Of a stretch of 26,564 nt of DNA, positions 14,484 through 22,240 are shown piece by piece (the stretch's first letter is position 1; the number at the start of each line of letters is the position of its first letter). Source of the stretch: an uncultured Oscillospiraceae bacterium (lineage in GTDB: Bacteria; Bacillota; Clostridia; Oscillospirales; Ruminococcaceae); NCBI GenBank assembly GCA_900552945.1, contig USBI01000023.1:1-26564 (forward strand). The letters are read 5' to 3'. The position numbers were made by a program, and so were the translations under genes. The notes below the pieces were generated by a model. The model was given only the letters and a program-made list of their open reading frames with translations. It was not told the origin of the DNA and searched no databases.

Positions 14484-15008
14484 GTGCCGGAACTTCGCAT
14501 TGCCGGAGTCATCCGCGAATCGGTCGTGGACGGCCCCGGAATCCGCTTTGTCGTGTTCACGCAAGGGTGTCCGCACCATTGCCCGGGCTGCCATAACCCG
14601 GAGACCCATCCGTTTGAGGGTGGAAAGTTGGTGGATACCTCCCGCATTCTGGAAGAAATCTTAAAAAACCCGCTTCTCAAAGGGGCGACCTTCTCCGGCG
14701 GAGAGCCTTTCTGTCAGCCGGGGCCGCTCGCCGAATTGGCAAAAGAGCTGCACGAAAAAGGGCGGGATGTCATGGTGTATTCCGGTTTTACCTTTGAACA
14801 GCTCTGTGAGAAGGCTAAGGCCGAACCGGATGTGAAAGCGCTGCTTGAACAAGCGGACGTTTTGGTGGACGGACGGTTTATCGAGGCGCAGAAAAGCCTG
14901 CTTTTGAAATTCCGCGGTTCGGAAAATCAGCGAATCCTCGACCTGCCGCAGAGCCTGAAGGAAGGACGCGCGGTAGAGGTGCCGTGGGCAAATCGCAAAG
15001 GTGAGTAG
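14484..15008 (+). CDS. nrdG: Anaerobic ribonucleotide reductase activating protein
   Basis: Radical SAM activase of 174 residues that uses S-adenosylmethionine and a 4Fe-4S cluster to put the glycyl radical on its partner. The cluster motif CxxxCxxC is 'CPHHCPGC' (residues 29-36), followed by 'CHNPETHPF' typical of NrdG. 'FSGGEPFCQP' (71-80) is the SAM-binding GGE motif. The start is GTG 14484, 2 nt after the glycyl-radical gene, with TGGAG about 10 nt upstream. Tight spacing implies that the activase is made in proportion to its small substrate protein. A very strong terminator follows. Confidence 0.96.
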   Translation: MPELRIAGVIRESVVDGPGIRFVVFTQGCPHHCPGCHNPETHPFEGGKLVDTSRILEEILKNPLLKGATFSGGEPFCQPGPLAELAKELHEKGRDVMVYSGFTFEQLCEKAKAEPDVKALLEQADVLVDGRFIEAQKSLLLKFRGSENQRILDLPQSLKEGRAVEVPWANRKGE

Positions 15009-15040
15009 GGTTTAAACCGTTTTTGACCGAATATATGAAT

Positions 15041-15084
15041 AAAACACCCTTTTGTTCCGTATTTTAGGAACAAAAGGGTGTTTT
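15041..15084. terminator. Strong bidirectional terminator after nrdG and catA
   Basis: A perfect 18-bp inverted repeat (15041-15058 with 15067-15084, AAAACACCCTTTTGTTCC and its complement) with an 8-nt loop. It has A and T runs on both ends, so it can stop transcription from nrdG on the plus strand and from catA on the minus strand. Confidence 0.93.
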
Positions 15085-15183
15085 GGCGTGTTATAGAAGA
15101 ATGGCTGGGGAATGGGCTTTTAACGCAGCGGTACACCATCTGCGGCAATGTTACAGATGCGCGGAAACACTAACGGCACATGG

Positions 15184-15828
15184 TCAGACGCCGAAAACAA
15201 ATCCGTTTGCCCACTCCTGCAGTTCGTTGACAAAGCGTGAAACATGAAATCCGTCACAGGCGGCGTGATGTACCTGCACAGCCAGGGGCAGCAGAACACG
15301 TTCCCCATCATCCGTGTATTTCCCGATGGTGAAAATCGGCTGAAACGAACAGGCGGATTCAGCAATGTTGAGGTGAAACCCTGAAAAGGACGTCCATGGG
15401 ATGCAGGATACAAAAAAGATGTTTTCTCCCGCGTCCGGTTTGGAGCGTCCGCTGGAAAGGCAGTTTTCCACATCCTCACGGCAACTTGTTAAAAACCTTG
15501 GAAGGTCGTCTGAAAACTCTGTCCATGCATTGGAAAAATATTCGCCGTTTTGGTGAAAGACGGTATAACTGGGGTTGCATCGCTCAAAATAGCCCGGATT
15601 TCCCGCATCGTTCGTCGCCATGCGAAATTCCGGGTGGATGTTGACGATACGCGATATCCCGTATAGCAGAGCCGCGAAAAACGATATTTTCGCTTTTCGT
15701 GTTTGAAACAAAAGATTGGTTACATCCAGTGAAACGGTCATGCTGTAAGAACAGGGAACTTCCTTGGTAAAGTGGCGGAAGGTTTCGGCCCGCGGCCAGT
15801 TGTTTAAATCAAACTCATAAAAACGCAT
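15184..15828 (-). CDS. catA: Type A chloramphenicol acetyltransferase
   Basis: A protein of 214 residues, the full length of classical CAT, which inactivates chloramphenicol with acetyl-CoA as a cytosolic trimer. The N-terminus 'FDLNNWPRAETFRHF' matches the family start. 'IPWTSFSGFHLNI' is a hallmark stretch. The active-site motif is 'QVHHAACDGFH', with catalytic His188 and Asp192. The start ATG 15828 has AGGAGG 5 nt upstream; a longer frame begins at 15933 but runs through the leader elements. The gene has a complete attenuation leader (leader peptide plus a hairpin covering the ribosome-binding site), implying induction by the drug. No mobile-element gene is next to it: spoVG is upstream and nrdG converges. 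It may be an intrinsic chromosomal cat. Confidence 0.94.
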   Translation of the reverse strand: MRFYEFDLNNWPRAETFRHFTKEVPCSYSMTVSLDVTNLLFQTRKAKISFFAALLYGISRIVNIHPEFRMATNDAGNPGYFERCNPSYTVFHQNGEYFSNAWTEFSDDLPRFLTSCREDVENCLSSGRSKPDAGENIFFVSCIPWTSFSGFHLNIAESACSFQPIFTIGKYTDDGERVLLPLAVQVHHAACDGFHVSRFVNELQEWANGFVFGV

Positions 15829-15832
15829 AATT

Positions 15833-15874
15833 GCCTCCTGAAAAAATGAATGTTTACACAGATTTTCAGAAGGC
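15833..15874 (-). promoter_or_regulatory. Attenuator hairpin sequestering the catA ribosome-binding site
   Basis: On the minus strand GCCTTCTGAAAA (15874-15863) pairs with TTTTCAGGAGGC (15844-15833), 12 bp with one G-U, loop 18 nt. The 3' arm contains the whole AGGAGG of catA. The 5' arm begins exactly at codon 8 of the leader peptide, so a ribosome stalled at about codon 6 would open it. This is the translational attenuation design known from cat-86 and pC194 cat. Confidence 0.85.
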
Positions 15875-15895
15875 TTTTTTGTTTGTATCGACCAT
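15866..15895 (-). CDS. catA leader peptide (9 residues)
   Basis: The minus-strand ATG 15895 encodes MVDTNKKAF and stops at 15868-15866. An AGGAG ribosome-binding site lies 7 nt upstream (15907-15903). Length and pattern resemble the cat-86 leader, MVKTDKISS as I recall it, whose first five residues inhibit peptidyl transferase and hold the ribosome when the drug is present. The overlap of its last codons with the sequestering hairpin supports a regulatory role. Confidence 0.8.
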   Translation of the reverse strand: MVDTNKKAF

Positions 15896-15913
15896 ACGAA
15901 CACTCCTGTTTGT

Positions 15914-15953
15914 AAAAAAATAAAAACGCCCACATTATTACATGGACGCTTTT
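15914..15953 (-). terminator. Terminator-like hairpin in the spoVG-catA interval
   Basis: On the minus strand AAAAGCGTCCA (15953-15943) pairs with TGGGCGTTTTT (15932-15922) through two G-U pairs, loop 10 nt, then a run of seven T (15920-15914). It could end spoVG transcripts, or, because the catA promoter seems to lie upstream of it, act as a second, transcriptional checkpoint. A CTCCCG/CGGGAG hairpin (15967-15983) precedes it. Confidence 0.7.
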
Positions 15954-16002
15954 GGCAAATAAGAAACTCCCGATTAACGGGAGAATGAAAACTGTGATTT
16001 TT

Positions 16003-16031
16003 ATTATAGTGCGGATGATGACGAAAATCAA
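16003..16031 (-). promoter_or_regulatory. Promoter of catA
   Basis: Minus-strand TTGATT (16031-16026), 17-nt spacer, perfect TATAAT (16008-16003). The start near 15996 gives a leader of ~165 nt holding, in order, the terminator-like hairpin, the leader peptide and the attenuator hairpin. Confidence 0.65.
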
Positions 16032-16089
16032 GATATTTTGAAAGATTTGTAAAATTTTTGTAATCTGCACAAGGTTTAGCGGAAGTGTT

Positions 16090-16395
16090 TTATTGGTTTT
16101 GTTCAAAATGAGAGGATGAGGTTTGATTTTGGCGTTCCTGCGCCAGGGCGGATTCGTATGCGGCAAGGATTTCCTCTTCAAAATAGCGCCGTCCATCGCT
16201 GGAAATGGGGTGCACAATATCCCGGTAAACGCCGTTTTCCTCCTTTCGGCTGGGCATGGCGGCAAACAGTCGTCCCGGGCCCTGAATAACTTTAATATCG
16301 TGTACGGCGAGGTAATCGTCCAGCGTAATGGACACAATGGCCCGAAGCCGGCCTTCTTCCATGAGTTTTCGAATGCGGATGTCTGTAATTTTCAT
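16090..16395 (-). CDS. spoVG: Septation/sporulation regulator SpoVG
   Basis: A small protein of 101 residues; SpoVG family members bind DNA/RNA and affect septation, sporulation and other stationary-phase functions. The family core is clear: 'ITDIRIRKL', 'LRAIVSITLDDYLAVHDIKVIQGPGRLFAAMPSRK', and 'YRDIVHPISSDGRRYFEEEIL', the usual RDIaHPI block. The last ~20 residues are polar and poorly conserved, as in relatives. AAAGGAGGACAG provides a very strong ribosome-binding site ~5 nt before the ATG. It is divergent from murC with ~200 nt between. A Firmicutes marker; also present in non-sporulating members. Confidence 0.96.
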   Translation of the reverse strand: MKITDIRIRKLMEEGRLRAIVSITLDDYLAVHDIKVIQGPGRLFAAMPSRKEENGVYRDIVHPISSDGRRYFEEEILAAYESALAQERQNQTSSSHFEQNQ

Positions 16396-16509
16396 CTTCT
16401 GTCCTCCTTTGTTAGCTTTAGTGTTGGAATTAGCGGGAAAAATATACCGGATTCTAATTGGTTCGGCATAAATTCGCGCGTTTTTGTTTATTTTACGAGC
16501 GGGATGTAC

Positions 16510-16515
16510 TATAAT
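16510..16515 (+). promoter_or_regulatory. Possible -10 element for murC
   Basis: A perfect TATAAT, 80 nt before the murC start, within the spoVG-murC divergent region. No good -35 was found at 16-18 nt; TTGTTT at 16484 is 20 nt away. The call rests on the -10 only. Confidence 0.4.
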
Positions 16516-16594
16516 AAGGAAGAAGAAAATAAATGTGAAGCGTTTTATTAAATGGCCGCCAATGGCACGGCGTCTCTGGAAAGGATTGTTGTTT

Positions 16595-17971
16595 ATGCTT
16601 ACCCATGAAGCGAATCCATTGGAAGGAAAAAAGCACCTGCATTTTATCGGGATCGGCGGTTCCGGTATGTTCCCGCTGGTGCAGATCCTTCACGGGCAGG
16701 GGTATTATATTACCGGTTCAGACAACAACGAGTCTGACATTGTCAAGCTGGTGCGCGGGTTGGGCATTGAAGTTATGATGGGCCAGCGTGCGGAAAACAT
16801 TGAGGGCGCGGACCTGATTGTTTACACGGCGGCGATTATGGACGACAACCCCGAGCTGATTGCAGCAAGGGCAAGCGGTGTGCCTCTTTTGGAGCGCAGT
16901 GACCTGCTCGGCCTTGTGACCGGGCGGTTTGAAGATGCGGTCTGCATCTGCGGGACCCACGGGAAAACCACCACCACCGCCATGCTTACCCAGATTTTGA
17001 TGGACGCCGGAAAGGACCCGTCCGCGGTCATTGGAGGTAAGCTCAAACGGATCGGCGGTTACGGCAGGGTAGGAAGCTCGCAGACGCTGGTGTGTGAATC
17101 CTGCGAGTTCTGCGACCATTTCCTCAAACTGCACCCGGATGTGGCGGTCATCCTCAATGTGGATGAAGACCATCTGGACTATTTTAAAAACCTGGATAAT
17201 ATCATCCGTTCGTTTCACACCTTTGCCGGGATGGCCAGCCGTGCGGTGATTGCCAATGGGGACGATGCAAACACCATGCGCGCGGTGGAAGGGCTTGACC
17301 CGTCAAAACAGCTCATCACCTTCGGCAATGCGGAAACAAACGATTATTGCCCCCGCAACATTCAGCTGCTGGGCGGCACCAAACAGTCGTTTGAACTGAT
17401 GTACCACGGGCAGAAGCTGGCGGACATCACCCTGAAAGTGCCGGGCGCGCACAATGTGCTCAATGCGGTAGCCGCCTGCGCGGCAGCGCTGCTTGACGGG
17501 GTAAAACCGGAAGAGCTCGCAGCGCCTCTTGCTGAATTCGGCGGCGCCGGCCGGCGGTTCGAACTGCTGGGCGAAGTCGGCGGTGTGACCATCATGGACG
17601 ATTACGCCCATCATCCGGCGGAACTGCGGGTCACTCTGGAAGCGGCGAAAAAGCTGGATTTCAAAAAGGTATGGGCGGTGTTCCAGCCGTTTACCTACTC
17701 CCGCACCAAACTGCTGTTTGACGATTTTGTCGAGGTGCTCCAAATCGCCGACCGGGTGGTCCTTTCTGAAATCATGGGCTCCAGAGAAAAGAACACCTAC
17801 AACATCTATTCCCGCGACCTGTGTGAAAAGATTCCGGGCAGCGTCTGGTTCAACACCTTTGAGGAGATCCGGGACTATGTCCTTCAAAACGCCGAACCGG
17901 GTGACCTTGTCATCACGCTGGGCTGTGGCGACATTTACAAAGCGGCAAAGCTGATGCTCAACATCCAGTAA
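16595..17971 (+). CDS. murC: UDP-N-acetylmuramate--L-alanine ligase
   Basis: Cytosolic ATP-dependent ligase that adds L-Ala to UDP-MurNAc, the first amino acid of the peptidoglycan stem. 458 residues, normal length. An N-terminal Rossmann domain has 'HFIGIGGSGM' (residues ~14-23). The central ATPase domain has the P-loop 'GTHGKTTTT' (about 121-129) and the clostridial-type 'CESCEFCDHFLKLHPDVAVILNVDEDHLDYF'. The C-terminal domain has 'DDYAHHPAEL' and 'FQPFTYSRT'. ATG 16595 is chosen for the GGAAAGGA site ~9 nt upstream and the fit to the family N-terminus. The frame is open further upstream (to 16484) but that extension overlaps the promoter. Monocistronic, with a strong terminator. Confidence 0.97.
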   Translation: MLTHEANPLEGKKHLHFIGIGGSGMFPLVQILHGQGYYITGSDNNESDIVKLVRGLGIEVMMGQRAENIEGADLIVYTAAIMDDNPELIAARASGVPLLERSDLLGLVTGRFEDAVCICGTHGKTTTTAMLTQILMDAGKDPSAVIGGKLKRIGGYGRVGSSQTLVCESCEFCDHFLKLHPDVAVILNVDEDHLDYFKNLDNIIRSFHTFAGMASRAVIANGDDANTMRAVEGLDPSKQLITFGNAETNDYCPRNIQLLGGTKQSFELMYHGQKLADITLKVPGAHNVLNAVAACAAALLDGVKPEELAAPLAEFGGAGRRFELLGEVGGVTIMDDYAHHPAELRVTLEAAKKLDFKKVWAVFQPFTYSRTKLLFDDFVEVLQIADRVVLSEIMGSREKNTYNIYSRDLCEKIPGSVWFNTFEEIRDYVLQNAEPGDLVITLGCGDIYKAAKLMLNIQ

Positions 17972-17977
17972 TGATTT

Positions 17978-18016
17978 AAAACAGGCGGTATGCAAAGAGC
18001 GTACCGCCTGTTTTTT
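17978..18016 (+). terminator. Intrinsic terminator after murC
   Basis: AAAACAGGCGGTA (17978-17990) pairs perfectly with TACCGCCTGTTTT (18002-18014), 11-nt loop, six T. The next ~210 bases, up to the following terminator, show no supported gene. Confidence 0.93.
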
Positions 18017-18227
18017 CGCTGTTTGCAGAGGGAGGGCCTTGGCCGGGAAACGGATTTTCAACTTACCGGGAAATACAGGGCAAAACAATGGCCACAGGAG
18101 GGTGTACCAAAACCGTGTGCTGGGTACGGGAAGCTCATCGTGCTTATATCTGACCCCAAAAAGGCACATGGAAAGTGCGTCCGGAACGCTGTCCGTGCGG
18201 CTGAATGCTACGCGAGTTTGCGGGATG

Positions 18228-18265
18228 AAAAAACCGGCTGTGGAAAAATTCCACAGTCGGTTTTT
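18228..18265 (-). terminator. Terminator of the GH2 gene
   Basis: An inverted repeat of about 11 bp (18234-18244 with 18250-18260), one non-Watson-Crick position, loop 5 nt. A and T runs on both sides make it work on the minus strand 8 nt after the GH2 stop. Confidence 0.85.
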
Positions 18266-18272
18266 GATGCAA

Positions 18273-20462
18273 TTAAACGTTCAGGGTCTTTAACCCTTCT
18301 TTTTCTTCCGGTTTCGGATAGTAGACCAGCTTGTATTCCGAAGAGTACTCGCCTGCATCCAGCGTGAGGATGAGGGTATCCGCCTCTTTTACATCCGGCA
18401 GGACACAGCGGACGACCGGCCCGAGGATATTTTTATTGGCGGCTTCACCGGCGTAATCCCAGCTGAGCAGCGGGATGACCGTATCCCCAATGCGGATGGA
18501 TATCTTCACATTGCCCGGTTGTACCGGCTGCATACTGTCGTTGAGCAGGTAGAGTTCCGCGTCAAAGGTCTCGCCTGCGTTGTAGGAAAATTTCTTGAGC
18601 CGGGCGCTGGCAAGCAACGGGCGGAGGGAATCCTTCACCGCGTAGTAGGAAGGCTTCGGCGAGCAGGGGTAGTTGAGCAGCGAGTTGTTGGCAACAGTCG
18701 GCCACGGCTCGTTGAAGCACCAGTTGAGCGCCATGGAGCAGTACGGCTTCTGGCGGCGAGCCTCTTCGAAGATGCATTTGTACCCCTCGCACTGGGTCCA
18801 CTGGCTTTTCTCAATCATATCCTCCAGCGATTTGGGTTCGCCCCAGTAGAAGCGGAGCATATCGATGCCGCTCCAGGTGTCGCCGGGGAGCCATGCGTCA
18901 AAGGCGTGGTGCGCGGTGGTCGATTCGGTCTGCACCAGCGGGAACAGTTTTTCTTCCGGCAGCGCGGCGAGCAGACAATCTTTGTTGGCGATGGACGGAA
19001 CACCGAACTCGGTGTAAGCGGTGTAGTGGGAGCGGTTCATGGCTTCATACACCTCTTCGCCCGTGCGGAATTTGAAGATATAGCAGCCGTGCGCCATTCC
19101 GAACAGCGGAGAAGTGGCAATGAACGGGCGCTCACGGTCCATCTCGTAGCAGAGCTTGTTGAGAAGGCGCAGTGCGAAGTGCTGGTCGGTCATGCCGGAC
19201 CAGACGTTGAACAGCTCATTGCCGCCGCACCAGAGCACCAGGCTGGTAAAGCCCTTGAGCCGCTCGATGAGGGCGGTCGCTTCGCTTTCCAGCACCGCAA
19301 GATAATGGTCGGAATTGTAATAGTTGTTGCAGGCGAGCGGGAACTCCTGCCAGACCATGATGCCGTACTCATCGCACAGCTCAAAGAAGGAGTTTTTGTC
19401 AATGAACGCACCGCCCCAGCAGCGGAACAGGTTCATGTTCGCCTCTTTTGCCAGACGTACCTGCGGCAGATAGGTCGCGCGGGTGACCATACCGGGGAAA
19501 ATTTCCGGGTTGACCCAGTTGGAGCCTTTGGCAAAGACGTTCACGCCGTTTAAGCGAATCTGGATAGGCGGCGTACTGCGGGTGCGCGGGAAGCCCTGCG
19601 GCTCGTCCCAGGCGCCCTCGTTCATCACGAGTTCTACTGTGCGGAAGCCGACCCGGCCGGTCCGTTTGATGCTTTCGCCCCGTTCGTCCATCAACACAGC
19701 TTCGTACCGGTAAAGGATCGGATCACCACAGCCGTTGCACCACCAGAGTTCCGGATTTTCCAATGTAAAGGTTATAACATCCCCTTCGCCGGAGAACAAA
19801 ACGGTGTTGTCCGGCGCGAAGAACCGCCATTCCACCGGACCGTCGCCGGTGCGCTGTGCGGATAGGGTCACATCTACGCTGGAATAGTCTTCCGCCAGCC
19901 GGTAGGTGGCCTCTGCCTTTTTCAAATAGCTTTCGGCACGGGTCTCAATGAAAGTATCCTCCCAAATGCCGAGCGGGATTAAGCGCGGGTGCCAGTCCCA
20001 CCCATAGCTGACGGCTGGTTTGCAGCACTGCTGAGCTTCGTCGCGGGTATCCGGGTAAGCGCCCGGATTCTTCGGCGCGGGGTAGACGAGCACCTCCAGA
20101 ACAGCGTCGGTCCCGGCATACTCAGTCACTTCAAATTCCACCGGGCGGAACATGCCCTCCTGATGCAGGATGAGCGTTCCGTCCACGCGGATGTCAAATT
20201 CATAGTCGATGCCGCCGCAGACAAAAAACGCTTTTTCGTTGGAAGCGCAGGTGATGTTTTTAAACGGCGCCCGGTAAAGCCAGTAGGAGTCTTCCATCCA
20301 GCGGTATTCTTTAAAATTCAGGTCATATGTATATTCCGGCAATCCTTTTGCTTTTGCCCAGTCGAGTTGTACCGCGCCGGGTACAGCAGCAGGGACGAAT
20401 TCGTCCGGCACAGCGCCTTTTTGAGAGCAAGGGCCGACCGACCAGTTGAGTCTTTGTATCAT
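18273..20462 (-). CDS. Glycoside hydrolase family 2, beta-mannosidase-like
   Basis: A protein of 729 residues with no signal peptide, so probably cytosolic. The N-terminal jelly-roll sugar-binding domain covers ~1-175 ('WSVGP', 'VPGAVQLDW', 'SYGWDWHPRLIPLGIW'), then immunoglobulin-like domains, then the TIM barrel from ~295. Catalytic residues fit GH2: acid/base Glu416 in 'LWCGGNELF' and nucleophile Glu485 in 'YTEFGVPS'. 'VPGAVQLDW' and 'YGWDWHPR' resemble the beta-mannosidase branch rather than beta-galactosidase or glucuronidase. It would remove terminal beta-mannose from short glycans taken up by the cell; other GH2 specificities are not excluded. AGGAGG lies 8 nt before the start. Slightly short for the branch (800-900 residues). 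Confidence 0.88.
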   Translation of the reverse strand: MIQRLNWSVGPCSQKGAVPDEFVPAAVPGAVQLDWAKAKGLPEYTYDLNFKEYRWMEDSYWLYRAPFKNITCASNEKAFFVCGGIDYEFDIRVDGTLILHQEGMFRPVEFEVTEYAGTDAVLEVLVYPAPKNPGAYPDTRDEAQQCCKPAVSYGWDWHPRLIPLGIWEDTFIETRAESYLKKAEATYRLAEDYSSVDVTLSAQRTGDGPVEWRFFAPDNTVLFSGEGDVITFTLENPELWWCNGCGDPILYRYEAVLMDERGESIKRTGRVGFRTVELVMNEGAWDEPQGFPRTRSTPPIQIRLNGVNVFAKGSNWVNPEIFPGMVTRATYLPQVRLAKEANMNLFRCWGGAFIDKNSFFELCDEYGIMVWQEFPLACNNYYNSDHYLAVLESEATALIERLKGFTSLVLWCGGNELFNVWSGMTDQHFALRLLNKLCYEMDRERPFIATSPLFGMAHGCYIFKFRTGEEVYEAMNRSHYTAYTEFGVPSIANKDCLLAALPEEKLFPLVQTESTTAHHAFDAWLPGDTWSGIDMLRFYWGEPKSLEDMIEKSQWTQCEGYKCIFEEARRQKPYCSMALNWCFNEPWPTVANNSLLNYPCSPKPSYYAVKDSLRPLLASARLKKFSYNAGETFDAELYLLNDSMQPVQPGNVKISIRIGDTVIPLLSWDYAGEAANKNILGPVVRCVLPDVKEADTLILTLDAGEYSSEYKLVYYPKPEEKEGLKTLNV

Positions 20463-20521
20463 GGGAAAAACCTCCTGTGTTGATTGGTTTGTTTGGTTTT
20501 GTAAAAGGGCTTTTCGACTTT

Positions 20522-20550
20522 ATTATACTGTCGCATTTTTTAAAAAACAA
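20522..20550 (-). promoter_or_regulatory. Promoter of the GH2 gene
   Basis: Minus-strand TTGTTT (20550-20545), 17-nt spacer, perfect TATAAT (20527-20522), 60 nt before the start codon. The terminator of the upstream URO-D gene lies just before it, so GH2 has its own transcript. Confidence 0.6.
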
Positions 20551-20610
20551 GCCGATTCTGCGCTTTCTTCACAACGCACGAAAATCGGCGGGAAAATTGT
20601 GTGGTTCGAC

Positions 20611-20644
20611 CAAAAAACAAGCCGCCGGAAGCTTGCCCGGCGGC
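20611..20644 (-). terminator. Terminator of the URO-D family gene
   Basis: GCCGCCGG (20621-20628) pairs with CCGGCGGC (20637-20644), loop 8 nt. On the minus strand it is followed by TTGTTTTTT. It lies ~25 nt past the stop codon. Confidence 0.88.
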
Positions 20645-20669
20645 TTTCTCTTGCGTAAATGCCTGTGGA

Positions 20670-21674
20670 TTATTGATGATAGTACTCTTTTGCGGCGGCA
20701 AAGAATGCGTCAATGTTATCCCAGCTGGAGAGCGGAGGAATGTCGCAGCCGGAGGAGATGACGAAGTTTTTGTGTTCTCCGCAGGCGGCGAGCAGGTCCA
20801 TAGTCGCTTTGCGGATGGATTCCGGCGTTCCGTTGCGGAATTCTCCCGCCGGGTCGATGTTGCCCATGACAACGGTGTCATCCGGGATGTGTTTTATCAT
20901 TTCGGTCATGTCGATGGCGTTGCCGAAGTGGTAAGCGCCTGCCCCGATGGAGAGGATGCCGTCGATCATGCGAATGGTCCCGCCGCCGCAGTTGTGGTAG
21001 ATGATCAAGAAATCATCGTCCTGCAATTCGTCCACGATCCGCTTCATGTAAGGAACGGAAAATTCGTCGTTGAGGGCGGGAGAAAGCAGTCCGGCGAGCG
21101 GTTCGGCGACAACTACGCCGTTTGCTCCGACCTCTTTATAAGCCCGGATGTATTTGATGAGGAAATCGGTCGCTTTGGTCAAAACGGTGTGAACCATGTC
21201 CGGGTCGTCGTAGCAGTAGATCATCGCTTCCGAAACGTCCAGCAGACGGCCTGCCAAAGAAAACGGACCGATGACCCCGGCGAAGACCGGCCGGTCGGTG
21301 ATGAGCCCGCAGGCTTTTTTGATGGCTTCCACATAAATGGCTGTGCGTCCCGCGCCGACTTCCGGCACCTTGAGAGCGTCCGCCTGTTCTTGATTTTCTA
21401 CAATGTGGCCGATGACGGCAGGCACCTCGTCCGGTGAGACGCGGATGGTGGAACCGAATGCTTCCGCCTCAAGGGAAAGGTCCATCATACTCACCGAAGC
21501 GGCGGCGTCGGTACGGTCGGCAACAGCTTTCATGCCTTTTGCCTGGTAGTCGCTGCTGGAAATGAGCTGCTGCACGTCAATGCCGAGCAGCTGGATACAT
21601 GGGAAGGAAAGGACCGGCATGGGTTTTTTCACGGGAGCTGCTTTGACGTCTTGCAGCCACTGGGTCATATTCAT
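20670..21674 (-). CDS. Uroporphyrinogen decarboxylase-family protein (methyltransferase-like)
   Basis: A protein of 334 residues with the URO-D TIM-barrel signature: 'FAGVIGPFSLAGRLL' (131-145), 'EVGANGVVVAEPLAGLLSP' and 'TVVMGNIDP' (267-275). The zinc-site pattern of the MtaA/MtbA/CmuA methyltransferase branch is visible: His227 and Cys229 in 'YHNCGGG' and Cys310 in 'SSGCDIPP'. True HemE lacks this Cys pattern, so a methylcobamide-dependent methyltransferase or similar is more likely than heme synthesis. No corrinoid protein or activating gene is nearby, so substrate and partner are unknown. Two ATGs (21674, 21668) are possible starts; the ribosome-binding site (GAGTGAT) is weak. It is codirectional with GH2 but separated by a terminator. 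Confidence 0.82.
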   Translation of the reverse strand: MNMTQWLQDVKAAPVKKPMPVLSFPCIQLLGIDVQQLISSSDYQAKGMKAVADRTDAAASVSMMDLSLEAEAFGSTIRVSPDEVPAVIGHIVENQEQADALKVPEVGAGRTAIYVEAIKKACGLITDRPVFAGVIGPFSLAGRLLDVSEAMIYCYDDPDMVHTVLTKATDFLIKYIRAYKEVGANGVVVAEPLAGLLSPALNDEFSVPYMKRIVDELQDDDFLIIYHNCGGGTIRMIDGILSIGAGAYHFGNAIDMTEMIKHIPDDTVVMGNIDPAGEFRNGTPESIRKATMDLLAACGEHKNFVISSGCDIPPLSSWDNIDAFFAAAKEYYHQ

Positions 21675-21874
21675 AAAAGATCACTCGCTTTGTTTATTTG
21701 ATTTATGGCACCGGTTTTAACCACTGGAATCATCATACAACAAAGGGTAAAACGGAATCTTGTAAAATCGTGTGATGTTTAGTAATTTTTTATGAGAGTT
21801 GTAAAAGGGGTGGAAAATGGTTCTACTTGCGCTTTTTTGACGGATGCGGTATTCTATGGTCGGGAGGATGAAAA

Positions 21875-22237
21875 ATGTTCCAGCAGGATTTTATTATGAG
21901 AGAGGTCGAGCTGATCTCCCGGTTTTTAGCCAAAACACTGCTGGGCAGGGATCTGGAACAGCAGGAAGAAACCGTGGAGTTTGAATACCTTTCGGAAAAC
22001 TATTTTGCTTACCGTCTGCGCAAGCTGGTGGGGGAAGGCAAGATCAACCAAGCGGAAAACGAGCTGTTTGAGGCGATGGAAGAGGAACCTAAGATGGAGT
22101 ACCTTTCCGCCGCGTTCGAATTTTACCGTACATTGGCAGAACTCGACCCTGTTTATTTAAAGCAGTGCGGCTTTTCGGAAGAAGAGATCGCGGAAGGTTT
22201 GCAGGACGTAAAACGCGTATATGGAATCGAGGGTTAG
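21875..22237 (+). CDS. DUF6483-like conserved hypothetical protein
   Basis: A protein of 120 residues, all-helical in appearance and acidic, with no signal peptide or membrane segment. The N-terminus 'MFQQDFIMREVELISRFLAKTLLG' resembles the opening of Firmicutes DUF6483 proteins. The middle ('KLVGEGKINQAENELFEAMEEEPKMEYLSAAFEFYRTL') looks like a tetratricopeptide-like helical hairpin. The start has GGGAGG about 7 nt upstream. Its stop is 3 nt before mscL, so the two are probably cotranscribed. Function unknown; no catalytic residues are evident. Confidence 0.75.
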   Translation: MFQQDFIMREVELISRFLAKTLLGRDLEQQEETVEFEYLSENYFAYRLRKLVGEGKINQAENELFEAMEEEPKMEYLSAAFEFYRTLAELDPVYLKQCGFSEEEIAEGLQDVKRVYGIEG

Positions 22238-22240
22238 AAT

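Noticed and set aside
15829..15933. An N-terminal extension of CatA by 35 residues
   Set aside because: The family starts at the MRFYEF position, which has AGGAGG. The extension runs through the leader peptide and hairpin in another frame.
17990..18367. A 125-codon frame between murC and the GH2 gene
   Set aside because: It begins in the murC terminator and overlaps the GH2 3' end; no similarity recognised.
18519..19553. A 344-codon open frame antisense to the GH2 gene
   Set aside because: Same reason: mirrors the codon pattern of a clear glycosidase and has no ribosome-binding site or domain.
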